Notes: generated from the sequence alone by a model not told the origin. A DNA stretch of 64,000 bases from Malania oleifera (GCF_029873635.1 NC_080423.1:94035691-94099690), one strand, 5' to 3'; positions 44,310-55,644 are shown, counted from the stretch's first letter. A program made the numbers and translations.

Positions 44310-47300
44310 TGAAATTAGGATAACTTCCCAAGAGGGAGGGGGGTGAATTGGATTTTTAGAATTATATTCTTTTTAATACTTTGTTTTATATCAACAATCA
44401 CAACAAGTAAATACAAGCTCAAGTCAACTACAACCAATCAACAAAAATAATCAATATTTTAATCTTTGTAGCAATAGCCTTGTATCAAAGTGTAAAACTT
44501 GCTGGATTTATGTAAGCACTGTGTTATTCCAAACTCATACTTCTTCTTTGTATTTAGTTTTTAAACAAACTTTCAGATTAATAATTTTAAGATGATCAAC
44601 CAACGTAGTCCTTTTCGGTTTCCGCAATTAATGCTGATCAAGTCAAAATAAATTATCCTCTAGTCTATTTAACAACCATACACTCAGAATTTAACAATTT
44701 AAAACATACACGCAGGTTGTAAGTATTGCTGAAAAAATAAAGAGTAAGGAAAAGAGAGACATACAAAGCTTTTATGAGGTTTGGCTTATACCCAGCCTAT
44801 GTTCTCGCCTTTGGCAAACTACCAAAAGATTCACTAGTTCAATTCCGTTGACGGGTGGAACAATACCAATCACAATCACTTCTTCCTTTAGGCTAGAGTT
44901 CGTCTTTTCAAATGATATTCACTCGTTCGATCCAACAATTCTACAACCTTGAATCATCTATAAACACGAAACAAGATAGAGAAAAGTTTGTGTACAAAAG
45001 ACACTTTCACAACAGAGTAGGCTAGTACAACATTCAACATAAGAATACTTCAAAATAAATCAAATATAAAAGGATTGAAGCTTAATACTGAATTTAAATT
45101 GCCAAATATCTTCCAAGTATTGAAAGATTCAAACTTTGAAGCCTTTACTTCAGAGTTTGTATTAGTAGTAACTCAGTAGTTGAAGTTGGATGAACACAAG
45201 AGAGTTTGAAAGTTTTTTAGAGAACTTTGATTGTTGGAAATTTCTTGGTGTAAAATTCTTTAAAGTTTGGGGCTATTTATAGATGTTTAAAAGTAATTAC
45301 TTGCCCCCAAAGTTTCCTTGAAGTAATCTCGAAGTTTTTCAAAATAGTAGTGCCCAAAAAATCCATTTAAAAAATCTTCCCGTTAGAATTAAACAAACGT
45401 TCGAGTGGCAGTTACCTACCATGACCTGGTAGTCGCCTACCATAAAAGAAATTAAAACATAGAACACTAACAGTCGCCTGCCAGAACCCAGGTGGCTGTG
45501 CTCAGGCAGTCGCCTGGCACCCTGCTGCCTCTTTGAATTTTATTCATTTATTTTGGGCAGTCGCTTGGCATGTGGAGGTAGTCGCCTGACCCTTCTGTTT
45601 TTTAAAAAACTCTTATTTTTTGAACCCTTCTTTTCTTTGATTTGAAAAACATACTTTAGGGTTTTACTAAAACTTTATTTCTCAGTTTCTTTTGATTTTA
45701 TGAGAGTTTCAACTCAGTTTATATTTGAAGTTTACTTGAAGTACTTACATACGAATACCCTTAAAAACATATTTGTTGACCTTATTGGTCATGCCCGATT
45801 TTGATTATGACAAATATTCATTGTATATAGTGAGTGTTTGAGTTTTTGTGCAGGAACTAAGAGTGATAAGATCAAGATGTGCACAAAGTAAGAAAAGCTT
45901 GAAGGCCAATTTATAATTCAGCATTGTAATATATTTATATTAGTCTGTAATAGTAAGTAGGTATTTGGTTTGAAATAAGCTCACACATATCACATGCATG
46001 ATTTACTACGTAAGTTCAAACAAACCATGAATGAGAATGGACCTTAGAAAAACCTTAGGGTTTTCCCTTCGATCGACCGACACCGGACTTTTTCGGTGTC
46101 TCTATTTTGGACTCAAGTGACCCTAGGACACACACATGTACACATATGATTGTTAGGCACTTAAATAGGGATTGTTTGTTTCAAAATGGGATTGAAATGC
46201 ACACATGATGCACTTTCGGTCGACCAGCCAAGCCAGTTCATTTTGGCCTGGTCAACCAAAACCGGTCCAGGTCAATTGTTGACCAAGGCCCTGGTCGACC
46301 GAGCCCTTATAGTTCATTTGACCCCAGTCAACTGAACAACTTGGGAGTCAACATTTTGACCTCCCGGTTGATCGACCACTTTTGTACTCCAACTACCTGG
46401 TTGATCGGAGGGTCCTTGGGAGAATTCCTAGCAGTCTGGTTGACCGAACTAGCCAATTCAAAATGGCCTGGTCGACCGAACCTCAGAAATTTGGAAAATC
46501 GCCTTGCCTCAATTGACCGACCACTCAGTTCAAAATACCCCTGGTCGACCGTACCACTTGAGTCTTGGTTGACCGAGACAATTCTGGTCGACTGGACCTC
46601 TCGAGTTTCCCTGATTTTTTTACTGCAGTTAATATTTTTAAACAAGGTTAAAATACTTTAAACATCATTAAACTTTCTTAATAATACCCAATAGGTTCCA
46701 ACGGTCATATTTTCTCTCATGTCTATATATATGAGTTCATTTGAGAAAATTAGGGGTGATTAGTCACTTTAATTAGGGAAGAATTCTCTAAAAAATAAAA
46801 ACCTTATACTACTTATTTTTGGGCCTCATTCACTCAAGCTTACCTTCTATTATCATCTACATCATTTATAAGTGGATTGAGTGTGTGTTTAGTAAGGTTT
46901 GCTCTCCTTGTTTTATTTGCTTGACATAATTTTATTTGAGAGCAAAACCTAAGAATTCTTAGAGGACTTTGTTGATAAGTTTATCCTAAGAAGACTTTGT
47001 TAGATCTTCCTAACTTGCACCTTCATTGCAATATCCTAAGAAGATCATATAGTATTTTGTTTGTCAAATCTTTTCAAAATCATCTTCAAATATCTAGTGT
47101 GCTTTATATTGAACATTTGAAGAGATATTTGTTTGTTTGATAAGTGGTCTTTGTAGTAATATTCATTCACTTATATATTATTTGTTGAATACAAAGATTA
47201 CACATCTTTACAAACCAAGCATATACATCATTTAATACTTACATGCTTGAGTTATCTTGCTGATTGAAATACTGGAGACTTGACATCTTTGTGTGAACTT

Positions 47301-48273
47301 ATTTGTTGAATATCGTGTGATACAAAGATTGCTTGTTTGCCACTCTCACGTACTCATTACACATATAGAAAATACTTTTGAGAGTTGAACCATTTAGATC
47401 ACATCGAGCTTACATATTAAATCATATTGTGGTATATGTTATTACGCACATCTGGGTACATATCTGCTTTACATGAAAGCACAATCACTGTACCATTTGA
47501 TTGTAATACACTTTGGTTGTATTTCCAGGCATGGGTCTGAAGAGGGAGACTAACCCTGGAATAGTCTCGGATTGGCTTAGACCCGGTTAGGAAAGTTAGG
47601 TGTGTCGTCCTGTTAAGGCATGTAGGTTGAGGTCAGTCCCACTAATTGACCTAGTGTAGGTTGAGGTCAGCCCTGTGTTAATTTGACCTGGTTGTAAATG
47701 GTGTCGCTCTACCCTTAAGTGAGCCTTTAGTGGAATCCTTTGGCTTGCGAGCCAAAGGCGGGGACGTAGGCACAGTTGGCCGAACCCCGATAATATATTG
47801 TGTGTTTGTTTACAGTTCCGCACTTTATATTTACCGCACGTGTATGTTATTATGTAAATAATGTGCTTGATTTGAATTTCCATATATTATATTTATCGGC
47901 GTATTTGGAAATTGCATAGACTGACCCTAGGTTGTGTATATACTGTTGTTGGATAAAGCAACCTAGGAGAAAAAGTTTTAAATTCCAATTCACCCCCCCC
48001 CTCTCTTAGGAATACACCTTTTCTAACAATATTCTTTTGATCTTCAAGAAAGTCCTTGTTCTTCTATCATCTTTGAGCTTAGATCATCTTTATTTCTTGA
48101 TCTTTTTGAACAGTACTTTATCGTCCTTTTGAACTTTGAACTTTCTCTAAGCTTTGCCACTATCTTGAAGCTTTACCTTCTTCCTGAAAAACTTTCACTT
48201 GAAATAAATCATATTAAACATATCATGATTTGTTATCATCAAAATAAGAATTGTAAGCCTTGTTAGGCCAATA
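44310..48273 (-). repeat. Sirevirus-like 3' LTR, interrupted by a solo LTR
   Basis: Minus strand starts TATTGGCCTAACAAGGC at 48273 (first bases decayed) and ends CCTAATTTCA at 44310. Removing the nested LTR leaves about 1.7 kb. TATA ctataaatag (45273-45282, minus). Five agtcgcct words lie upstream at 45431-45590. The late-LTR motif gccaaaggcgagaacatagg is near 44793-44816. Confidence 0.85.
45774..48028 (+). repeat. Solo LTR of a second Sirevirus-type element
   Basis: TGTTGACCTTATTGGTC to CACCTTTTCTAACA, 2255 bases, with TSD atatt at 45769-45773 and 48029-48033. The 55075-55105 copy of the host LTR shows the uninterrupted site. About 13 GGTCGACC/GGTTGACC words lie at 46071-46595, upstream of TATA (tctatatatatg, 46722). 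The late-LTR motif ccaaaggcggggacgtaggc...gccgaacc is at 47751-47790. Open frames on both strands over the array are artefacts. Confidence 0.9.
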
Positions 48274-48292
48274 ATTTTCCCCTTTTTGATGA
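48274..48292 (-). other. Polypurine tract of the Sirevirus-like element
   Basis: Minus strand catcaaaaaggggaaaatta lies directly before the 3' LTR. Confidence 0.8.
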
Positions 48293-48715
48293 TGACAAAT
48301 CGAGAGCAAAAAAAATATAAGAAATAATGCCCATGGCTCCCCCTTTCAACAAGCATGATATACCAAATATATTTAGACAAACCATGTCACTTGCAAAATG
48401 AATTCATACCCATATATATTCATATGCTTACAAGCAATGAATTCATACAAGGTATTCCATACATATTCATAGTCTTATAAGCTCATAGCATATTTCATTT
48501 TTGCACTTCCTTTTCTCAAACACTCTCCCCCTTTGGACATCAATCAAAAAGGGAAAGATAACGATAAAAAACAACATAGTGAAGTGTTGTAGAACATAAT
48601 ACTTATAGATCTTACAAACATAAAAGAAATACTAGTCGGTGAAGTACTCAGAAATACTAATACATAGACAAAAGTGTTAAATAGCACATAGATGAAATAC
48701 ATCAATCAGAGGCTT
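48293..48715 (-). other. Untranslated stretch between extra ORF and polypurine tract
   Basis: AT-rich DNA without a conserved frame. It repeats cataccatattcatag-like words near 48410-48475. Confidence 0.5.
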
Positions 48716-49874
48716 CCATAGACCCACTTTCATCTTCCTCTTGATTCATCATCACTAGATGGAGCATCTGAGTTTTGCCCTTGGAAGAACTAGCCAAATG
48801 TTTTTCAATCTTGTCAATGCACTAAACAAGGCTTGAACAATGAGTTTCCACAGTAGAAACCTTCTCCCTAAGTGTACCAAGTCCATATTGCATTCTATCA
48901 CTAAAGGTCATATAGTGATTATAAAATGGAACGAACCAAGAAGGAGTTTCTGGGTCAAGCTGTACTAAAGGGGCTGGCATGGAAGGCTAAGGAGTTGGTG
49001 CAGATGAGATGTGATGATGTCCCTTGTGAAACCACCCTTAAGGAGAGTGCTTATATCCCATACGCTTAAGAATAGTATCAGAAAAGATATTGTAATGAGT
49101 TTTGCTAGTAAAGTTAAATGATGGTGTGAGAACATTGAAATGGGCAAATACCATGTTTAACAATCCAGCATATGGTAGAATGACACGAGGGACATCAACT
49201 TTTATAATGATCAATTTGAGAAGTAAACTTGGAAGATCCAACTTTTTTCCTTTAAGAATACACCACACAACAAAACAATCCAAGAAAGAAATGTGATCAT
49301 GAGAACCGAAACGTGATAGGATATTATATGTAATAAGTTTGTGCAGGATTAAAGCTTAGAGATTGAGCTGTTTGTAAAGGGGTGGGTGCCCAAAGGAGAT
49401 AGGTGTATCAGTTATGACTAGGGGTAAAAATTCCTCTAGAGTAAATCCTTGGGACATTATCCATTGTTTCTCAACAATGTGAACCTCAAAATATCGTGGC
49501 TTGACTCGAAGAATTTTTCCCAAAGATATGGGAGTAAGATGAATATTTTGCCCTAGAAGATTTGTTTTGATCCCATTTTCAAACCTTTCCAGGTTAGCAT
49601 AGAAAATCCGAACCACGTTTGGATAGTATCCTTTTTCTTAATATGTAATAAACCGTTCCCACCCAATTTCCTTAAAAAAGTCCATGATTTCAGGAAAATT
49701 AGAATTGAAGAATGTAACATTAAGTATTTTACCTAGGATGGGTTCGGCTGAAGTGATTTGATTCCTATAGAGTTGTTTAGCGTGAGGAGTTACTAACCAC
49801 TTCTCTACTCCATCATTGTTGATCCTTGTGGAGGAGGAGGAACCCTCATTACCAACTGATTTGATCCATGGCAT
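48716..49874 (-). pseudogene. Extra ORF downstream of pol, plant transposon-protein type
   Basis: One frame runs from ATG 49874 (MPWIKSVGNEGSSSSTRIN) to at least 49038, with stops only near 49640, 49356 and 49038, and without a frameshift. Readable blocks are EIMDFFKEIGWERFITY, VVRIFYANLERFENG, ILRVKPRYFEV, DCFVVWCILKGKKLDLPSLL and LPYAGLLNMVFAHFNVL. A tail includes PETPSWFVPFYNHYMTF. The pattern resembles the 'putative plant transposon protein' domain (Pfam PF20167), from memory. It occupies the env-like position of Sirevirus elements. No signal peptide or membrane segment is seen. Confidence 0.6.
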
Positions 49875-50184
49875 GTTTGTTTTGAAAAGGAAGGCTGATA
49901 AACCCTAGGTTTTATTTGCGATTTGATGTGGAGGGTAGGTTTGATTCACGGTTTCAGGTTGATTTGGAAGAGGGATTTTCAGAGAAAAAGGAGAAGTGGC
50001 AGGTGCCTGAAGGAAGTTAAAAGGACATAAAACAGGGTTTTAAACCCTACCCGCCACGAGGCAGTCGCTTGCTAGGATAAGGCAGGCGCCTGTCAAACAA
50101 AAAATTGAAAGTCAGTAGCCTGTCAGTCGCCTGACACCTAGGTGACAGTCGCCTGCCAAGCAGAGAATTTGTTTAGTTTGCTTC
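49875..50184 (-). promoter_or_regulatory. Spacer with CAGTCGCCTG repeats before the extra ORF
   Basis: Between the pol stop and the extra ORF lie five words like cagtcgcctgcca (50061-50158). They are the same core and same orientation as the array in the 3' LTR U3 (45408-45590). Nearer the ORF the minus strand has aataaaacctagggtttatc. A promoter role is inference. Confidence 0.45.
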
Positions 50185-50960
50185 TCATACATGCATCATT
50201 CCTAATTCTCTTCTAATGAATATGAATCGCTCTTTAGAGAGTGGTTTTGTGACTATGTCTGCTAATTGGTCATTTGTATTTACAAATTGTAGCATTATGT
50301 CTTTGTTTTGCATATGATCTCTTAAAAAGTGATGTCTTATGTTAATATGTTTAGTTCTTGAGTGAGATACCAGATTTTTTGAAATATTTATGGCACTTGT
50401 GTTGTTACATTTTATTGGAATAGTTTGATATTGAATTTTGAAATCTTTTAGTTGTTGTTTCATATGCAATGTTTGGGCACAGCAACTCCCTGTTGCTATA
50501 TATTCTACTTTTGCTGTGGATAATGCCACATAGTTTTGTTTCTTTGAAGACCAAGAGACTAAAGAGTGTTCTAGAAAATGACAAGTTCTACTAGTACTTT
50601 TTCTATCTATCTTGCATCCAGCAAAGTCTGAATCGGAATAGCTTATCATTTCAAATTCAGTTCCCTTTGGATACCATAATCCTAGTTCAAGTGTGCCTAG
50701 TAGATATCTAAGAATTTTTTTAACTGCTGTTTGGTGTGTTTCCTTAGGAGCCGATTGGAACCTAACACACATACATACGCTAAACATAATATCTGGTCTA
50801 CTTGCTGTTAAGTAAAGTAAGCTCCCTATTATGCCTCAGTAATGCTTGGTATGTACTTTTTTTCCTTTTTCATCCTTATCAAGACTAGTTGAGGTGCTCA
50901 TGGAGTTCCTATAGGTTTACTTTCTTCTATATCAAATTTCTTTAACATGTCTTTAATATA
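50185..50960 (-). pseudogene. Sirevirus-like RNase H and pol end
   Basis: Frame 50185-50787 reads AVKKILRYLLGTLELGLWYPKG, SYSDSDFAGCKIDRKSTSR (D), SKKQNYVALSTAKVEYIA (E) and IKCNNTSAINISKN, where the usual D of CDNTSA is N. It ends FIRRELGMMHV. Upstream, 50790-50960 holds decayed RT thumb. Confidence 0.85.
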
Positions 50961-51570
50961 TTTAGTTTAATTTATGAAAGTTCCATTTTTTGCTTGTTTG
51001 ATTTGTAACCCTAGGAAGTAATTTAACTCTCTCATCATGCTCATCTCAAACTCTTTTTGCATAGATTTAGCAAATTCATTACATAAATCCTCATGAGTTG
51101 CTCCAAAAATAATATCATTAACATAAATTTGTACTATAAGCATGTCTTTATTTTTAGTTTTTATAAATAAAATGATATCTATCTTTTCTCTTGAAAATTT
51201 GTTTTGAATAAGGAACTTGCTTAGTCTTTCATACCAAGCTCTAGGAACTTGTTTCAATCCATATAAAGTTTTTGTTAACTTAAATACATGATTTGGATTT
51301 TTTGAATTTTCAAAACCTGGAGGTTATTTTATATATATTTCTTCATTTATATAACCATTTAAGAAAGCACTTTTTACGTCTATTTGGTATAATTTGAAGT
51401 CCTTATAGGCTGCATAAGCTAAGAGTATCCTAATTACTTCCATTCTTGCTACGGGAGCAAAGGTTTCATCGTAATCAATACCATCTTCTTGATTATAACC
51501 TTGTGCTACTAGCCTAACTTTATTTTTTATAACTATCCCATTTTCATCCTTTTTATCTCTAAACATCCAT
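50961..51570 (-). pseudogene. Sirevirus-like reverse transcriptase
   Basis: Frame 51324-51566 reads FRDKKDENGIVIKNKVRLVA, QEDGIDYDETFAPVARME and YQIDVKSAFLNGYINEEIY. Frame 50967-51257 reads KQVPRAWYERLSKFLI, MLIVQIYVNDIIFG and EFEMSMMRELNYFLGLQIKQ. The YVDD box reads YVND (51114-51125). A frameshift lies between the two frames. Confidence 0.87.
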
Positions 51571-52600
51571 TTAGTTCCTATGATTGATTTGTCTTTGGGT
51601 TTAGGTATAAGTTCTCACACTTGACTTCTTTCAAATTGATTTAGTTCCTCTTGCATAGTTATAATCAAAGAATCATCTTTTAAGATTTCTTCAATATTCT
51701 TGGGTTCATCTTGAGATAAAAAGACATAATGGTTACAAATATTTTTCAATGAGGCTCGAGTGGTTATTCCTTTTGAAGTTTCTCCAAGAATTTGTTCTTT
51801 TGGATGACTTTTAGCATATCTCCATTCTTTAGATAGTTCTAAATTTTTTACAATGTTTTCATTTGAAGTTTCATTATTATTTTCTTCTTTTATTTCAAGA
51901 TCTTCTTCTTTTTATGGAATATCTTCTTTTTTCATCAATCTTAATTTTATTTTCATAATTGTTTGATTCATCAAATGTTATGTGTATTGATTCAATGATG
52001 GTAAGAGTTCTTCTATTATAAACCCTATAGGCTTTGCTATTTGTAGAGTAGCCTAGAAAGATACCTTCATCAGATTTTGCATCAAACTTTCCTAAATCAT
52101 CTTTAGTATTAAGGATAAAACATTTGTATCCAAATACATGAAAGTAGGAGATATTAGGTTTTCTATCTTTCCATAGTTTATACGGTGTTTTATCTATACT
52201 TGATCTTATAGACACCCTATTTACAATGTAATATGTTGTATTTACAGTTTCAGCCTAAAAGTATTTAGGTAGATTATTTTCGTTTATCATTATTCTTATC
52301 ATTTCTTATAGGGTTTTATTTTTTTTTTCTACAACTCCATTTTGTTGTGGAGTTCTAGGTGCTGAGAAATTATGATTTATTCCATATTCATTACAGAATT
52401 TATCAATCTCTTTGTTTCTAAACTCCCTACCTTGATCACTTCTAAAACTTGTTACATTATAGCCCTTTTCATTTTGTAATTTCTTACATAAGGAGATTAG
52501 CATGTCACATGCTTCATCTTTGTTTGCTAGGAATAATACCCAAGTAAATTTTGAATAATCATCCATTATTACAAAAGCATATTAGTTTCCTCCTAGGCTT
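51571..52600 (-). pseudogene. Sirevirus-like integrase core and C-terminus
   Basis: Frame 52306-52566 reads MDDYSKFTWVLFLANKDEA, FRSDQGREFRN (catalytic D) and SAPRTPQQNGVVEKKNKTL (E). Frame 51895-52215 reads TPYKLWKDRKPNISYFHVFG, DEGIFLGYSTNSKAYRVYN. The linker 51571-51890 is broken by stops. Confidence 0.85.
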
Positions 52601-53215
52601 AAGGTTATAGTTGGACCAAATAAGTCTAGGTGTAATAGTTCTAGGGGTCTTTTAGTAGATATATATTTTTTCTTTTTAAAGCTTGTTTTAACTTGCTTTT
52701 CCTTTTGGCATGCATCACACATCTTGTCTTTTATGAATTTGGTATTTGGTAGTCCTTTTACAATATTTTTCTTTGATAATTTGGATAATAGGTCCATGCT
52801 AGCATGTCCTAATTTTTTATGTCATAGCCAACTTATTTCATTCATCGCTGTCAAATAAGTTACGTTTTGATTCATTAGATTCTCAAGGTTTATACAATAG
52901 ACATTATTTATCCTAAGAGTTATAAACAAGATTTTATTTTCTTTAGAATTTTGGATAACACATTTTTCTTTCTTAAAGGTTATTTCAAACTCTTTGTCAC
53001 TTAATTGGCTGATGTTTAAAAGATTGTGTTTTAATCCTTCTACTAATAACACATTATCAATAGTAATAGAAGTTTCTTTACCTATTCTCTCGATGCCAAT
53101 GATCTTACCTTTGGCATTGTCGCTGAAGGCGACATATCCTCCATCCTTTTGCCTTAGAGAGGTAAACTTGGTCTTATCGTCGGTCATGTGTTTTGAACAC
53201 CCACTGTCCAAGTAC
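52582..53215 (-). pseudogene. Sirevirus-like protease and integrase zinc region
   Basis: Frame 52822-53211 starts MDSGCSKHMTDDKTKFTSL, the intact DSG protease site, and continues LLVEGLKHNLLNISQLSDK. Frame 52582-52797 reads KDKMCDACQKEKQVKTSF and PLELLHLDLFGPT, the zinc cysteines and first catalytic D. Confidence 0.87.
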
Positions 53216-54110
53216 CACTTGTCCGTTGACGATGTTGTCCTAAAACATACCTACAATGGAGGATTCATTGTGTTAGTATTTGAAACCCAAATTCTTTTTC
53301 TTTGTTTTGTTGTTAGTTTCATTATTAACCTTCCATTCTTCTTGTACTTTAATATAATTCCTTTTTAGTGGGCAATCAAACATTACGTGACCTTTAGTTT
53401 TGCACATATAGCAAGTAGTGTGTTCATGTTTGTTGTTTGAGGAAGTGCTAGCATAGTGCTTGGCTTCCTTGACGAAGTATCACATGTATAATTTCTTATT
53501 TTTTTTATTTGTTTTACCATAATAACATATTCCTTCTTTATTCCCATGTAGCCTTTGTTGTCCAATCATCTTTTCAAAATTATCTTTACCTTTTGTAAAA
53601 TTATATATAATTTTTTCTTTATCCTCTACTAATTTCTTAAGTTTATTCACTTCTAAATCCTTTTTATTCAAGTTTTCTTTATGAGTTTTGCCTAATTCTT
53701 GATTTACTCTACTTACTTCCTCCTCTAACTTCTCAATACAAGAGTCTTTTTCTTTTTCAATGGTTTTGAATGATTCAAGTTGCTTCAATAGTTCTTTATT
53801 TTGATCCTTCAAGGTTATATTTCTTTTGGAAATTTTTATGAATCTTTTATGTAGAGAAAACAATTCAGCTTGTAATTCCTTGTATGAGGGCATACTATCA
53901 CATGACTCATCACAAGATTCATTGTAAGATTCTGTTGAAGAGTAGTAGGAATTTACCTCTTCATCATTTGCCATGAAGCATATGTTTGCCATCTTTTGTC
54001 CACTTGATTTGTTTTCTGTTTCGTTGGAGCTTGAGTCATCCCAAGTAGCCTTCATAGCTTCCTTCTTTTTATTCTTGTCTTTCTTGAGCAATGGGCAGTC
54101 CGGTTTGATA
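53216..54110 (-). pseudogene. Sirevirus-like gag C-terminal part: two CCHC motifs around a coiled coil
   Basis: A CCHC knuckle, ICYHCKRRGHIKPDCP, is intact at about 54093-54135. Frame 53480-54091 is acidic and heptad-rich (ELLKQLESFKTIEKEKDSC; EKLEEEVSRVNQELGKTH), a predicted coiled coil. A second knuckle, TCYMCKTKGHVMFDCP, lies at about 53373-53420. A coiled coil in this part of gag is a Sirevirus trait. Confidence 0.8.
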
Positions 54111-54996
54111 TGCCCTCGTCTCTTACAGTGATAGCATATGGGAGGTTCATTTTTACTTTTATTTTCTTTTCTACTTGATTCTCCTTTTTCAATTTTCCTT
54201 TTGTTGAACTTTCTAGGAAATATTTTATTCCTTCTATAAAACTTACCTAATTTCTCAGTGATGAATGCTAATTCATCTTGATTTAAGCCACTTGTTTCAC
54301 TTTCTTCTTCACTTGAGCTGAGGCTAGATGCTTTTAGTGCAATAGATTTCTATGCTTTGGTTCAGGATTTCTTTCTTTTAGAGTCATTTCATAGGTAAGG
54401 AGTGAACCTATGAGTTCATCTAAGGAGGTGGTCTTAAGATTTCTTCCTTCGGTAATTGTTGTAGCCTTTGGTTCCCATATGGAGGGAAGGCCTCTCAAAA
54501 TTTTAATAATCATTTCGTAGGTGGTATAGGTTTTTCCTAAGGCACTTAAGGAATTGATTATGTGGGTGAATCTTGTGTACATATTTGATATGGTTTCATC
54601 TGAATTCATCTTGAATGCTTCATATTCGCTTGTAAACATGTCTATCCTATTGTTCCTAACATCAATAGTTCCTTCATATGCAACTTCTAATTTGTCCCAT
54701 TTTCTTTAGCCGTCTTACAAGTCATGACCCTATTAAATTCGTTAGTGTCTAAAGCACAATATAGAACATTTATAATACTTGAATTTATTTGTAACATTTT
54801 ATAATCTGAATCGATCATATCCTTTTTCTCTTTTAGAATTTGTTTTCCATCTATTATTTTAGTGGGAATAAGGTATCCATCCATAACTACTTCCCATGCT
54901 TTCCAAACCATGTATTGGAGGTAAATTTGCATTCTCTTTTTTCAAAAGGTGTAGTTGTGTCAACAAAAGATTGGTAGACGAATTGAAGATTGACCC
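54111..54996 (-). pseudogene. Sirevirus-like gag N-terminal part
   Basis: Frames 54687-54932 and 54334-54639 read MQIYLQYMVWKAWEVVMDGY, INVLYCALDTNEFNRVMTCK, then YEAFKMNSDETISNMYTRFT, LGKTYTTYEMIIKILRGLP and DELIGSLLTYEMTL. This is copia gag. A shift separates them. The true start and leader are missing because of the deletion joining gag to the LTR stump. Confidence 0.8.
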
Positions 54997-55345
54997 TTAC
55001 TAAAACTTTATTTCTCAGTTTCTTTTGATTTTATGAGAGCTTCAACTCAGTTTATATTTGAAGTTTACTTGAAGTACTTACATACAAACATCCTTAAAAA
55101 CATATTTTTTGATCTTCAAGAAAGTCCTTGTTCTTCTATCATCTTTGAGCTTTGATCATCTTTATTTGTTGATCTTTTTTAATAGTACTTTATCATCTTT
55201 TTGAGCTTTGAACTTTCTCTAAGTTTTGCCACTATATTTAAGTTTTGCCTTCTACCTGAAAAACTTTCACTTGAAATAAATCATATTAAACATATCATGA
55301 TTTGTTATCATCAAAATAAGAATTGTAAGCCTTGTTAGGCCAACA
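54997..55345 (-). repeat. Truncated 5' LTR of the Sirevirus-like element
   Basis: Minus strand TGTTGGCCTAACAAGGC at 55345 aligns with the 3' LTR only for about 350 of its 1,700 bases, then passes directly into DNA next to gag. The U3 array, TATA box, late-LTR motif and primer site are all lost. Confidence 0.85.
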
Positions 55346-55444
55346 AAATTTATCCTTTAAAATTTTCCATAAGATAAGTGGGTCTTTGATAGTGAGGTAT
55401 TCAGTCTTTAATTCTTTATCTAAATGATGACAAAGGAAGATCAT
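55346..55444 (-). pseudogene. Copia copy B gag, middle segment
   Basis: These 99 bases match copy A at 41396-41480 (ttaaaattttccataagataag...gatgacaaaggaagatcat). They stop exactly where the next element begins. Confidence 0.82.
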
Positions 55445-55510
55445 TGTAACAATCCAAAAAATAATATGTAAGTGTGATCCTAAAAAAAAATTATTAAATT
55501 AAATTATTAA

Positions 55511-55558
<48 letters not shown>

Positions 55559-55644
55559 GTTCATATAGGATATGAATCAGATTGAATCAATTCAATCTGA
55601 TCCACAACCACCCCCCCCCCAACGTCTCTCTCCCTCAATTTCTC

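Larger units (their letters stand above)
44310..55345 (-). mobile_element. Sirevirus-like Ty1/copia element with extra ORF
   Basis: Minus-strand order from 55345: truncated 5' LTR, gag, CCHC, coiled coil, second CCHC, protease, integrase, RT, RNase H, extra ORF, polypurine tract, 3' LTR. LTR start TGTTGGCCTAACAAGGCTT, coiled-coil gag region and an ORF after pol fit Sirevirus/SIRE elements. TSD aaatt. The 5' LTR and primer site are largely deleted, and RT reads YVND. Confidence 0.88.
42714..55444 (-). mobile_element. Copia copy B, split by a Sirevirus-like element
   Basis: Blocks 42714-44309 and 55346-55444 are the same family as copy A. The break at 44305-44309 and 55346-55350 has TSD aaatt. 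Gag then runs into the LTR at 55445 with five bases atcat before it, so the rest of gag should lie beyond the right edge of the window. Confidence 0.82.

Noticed and set aside
46328-46661. Overlapping frames of about 105 codons on both strands
   Set aside because: Both cover the GGTCGACC array of a solo LTR. The near-palindromic repeat keeps both strands open.
47596-47883. 95-codon minus frame in the solo LTR
   Set aside because: Antisense to the late-LTR region with its conserved motif; no protein similarity.
48716-49874. Retroviral-type envelope gene in the Sirevirus-like element
   Set aside because: No signal peptide, transmembrane segment or cleavage motif is seen. The pattern fits a plant transposon-associated protein better.
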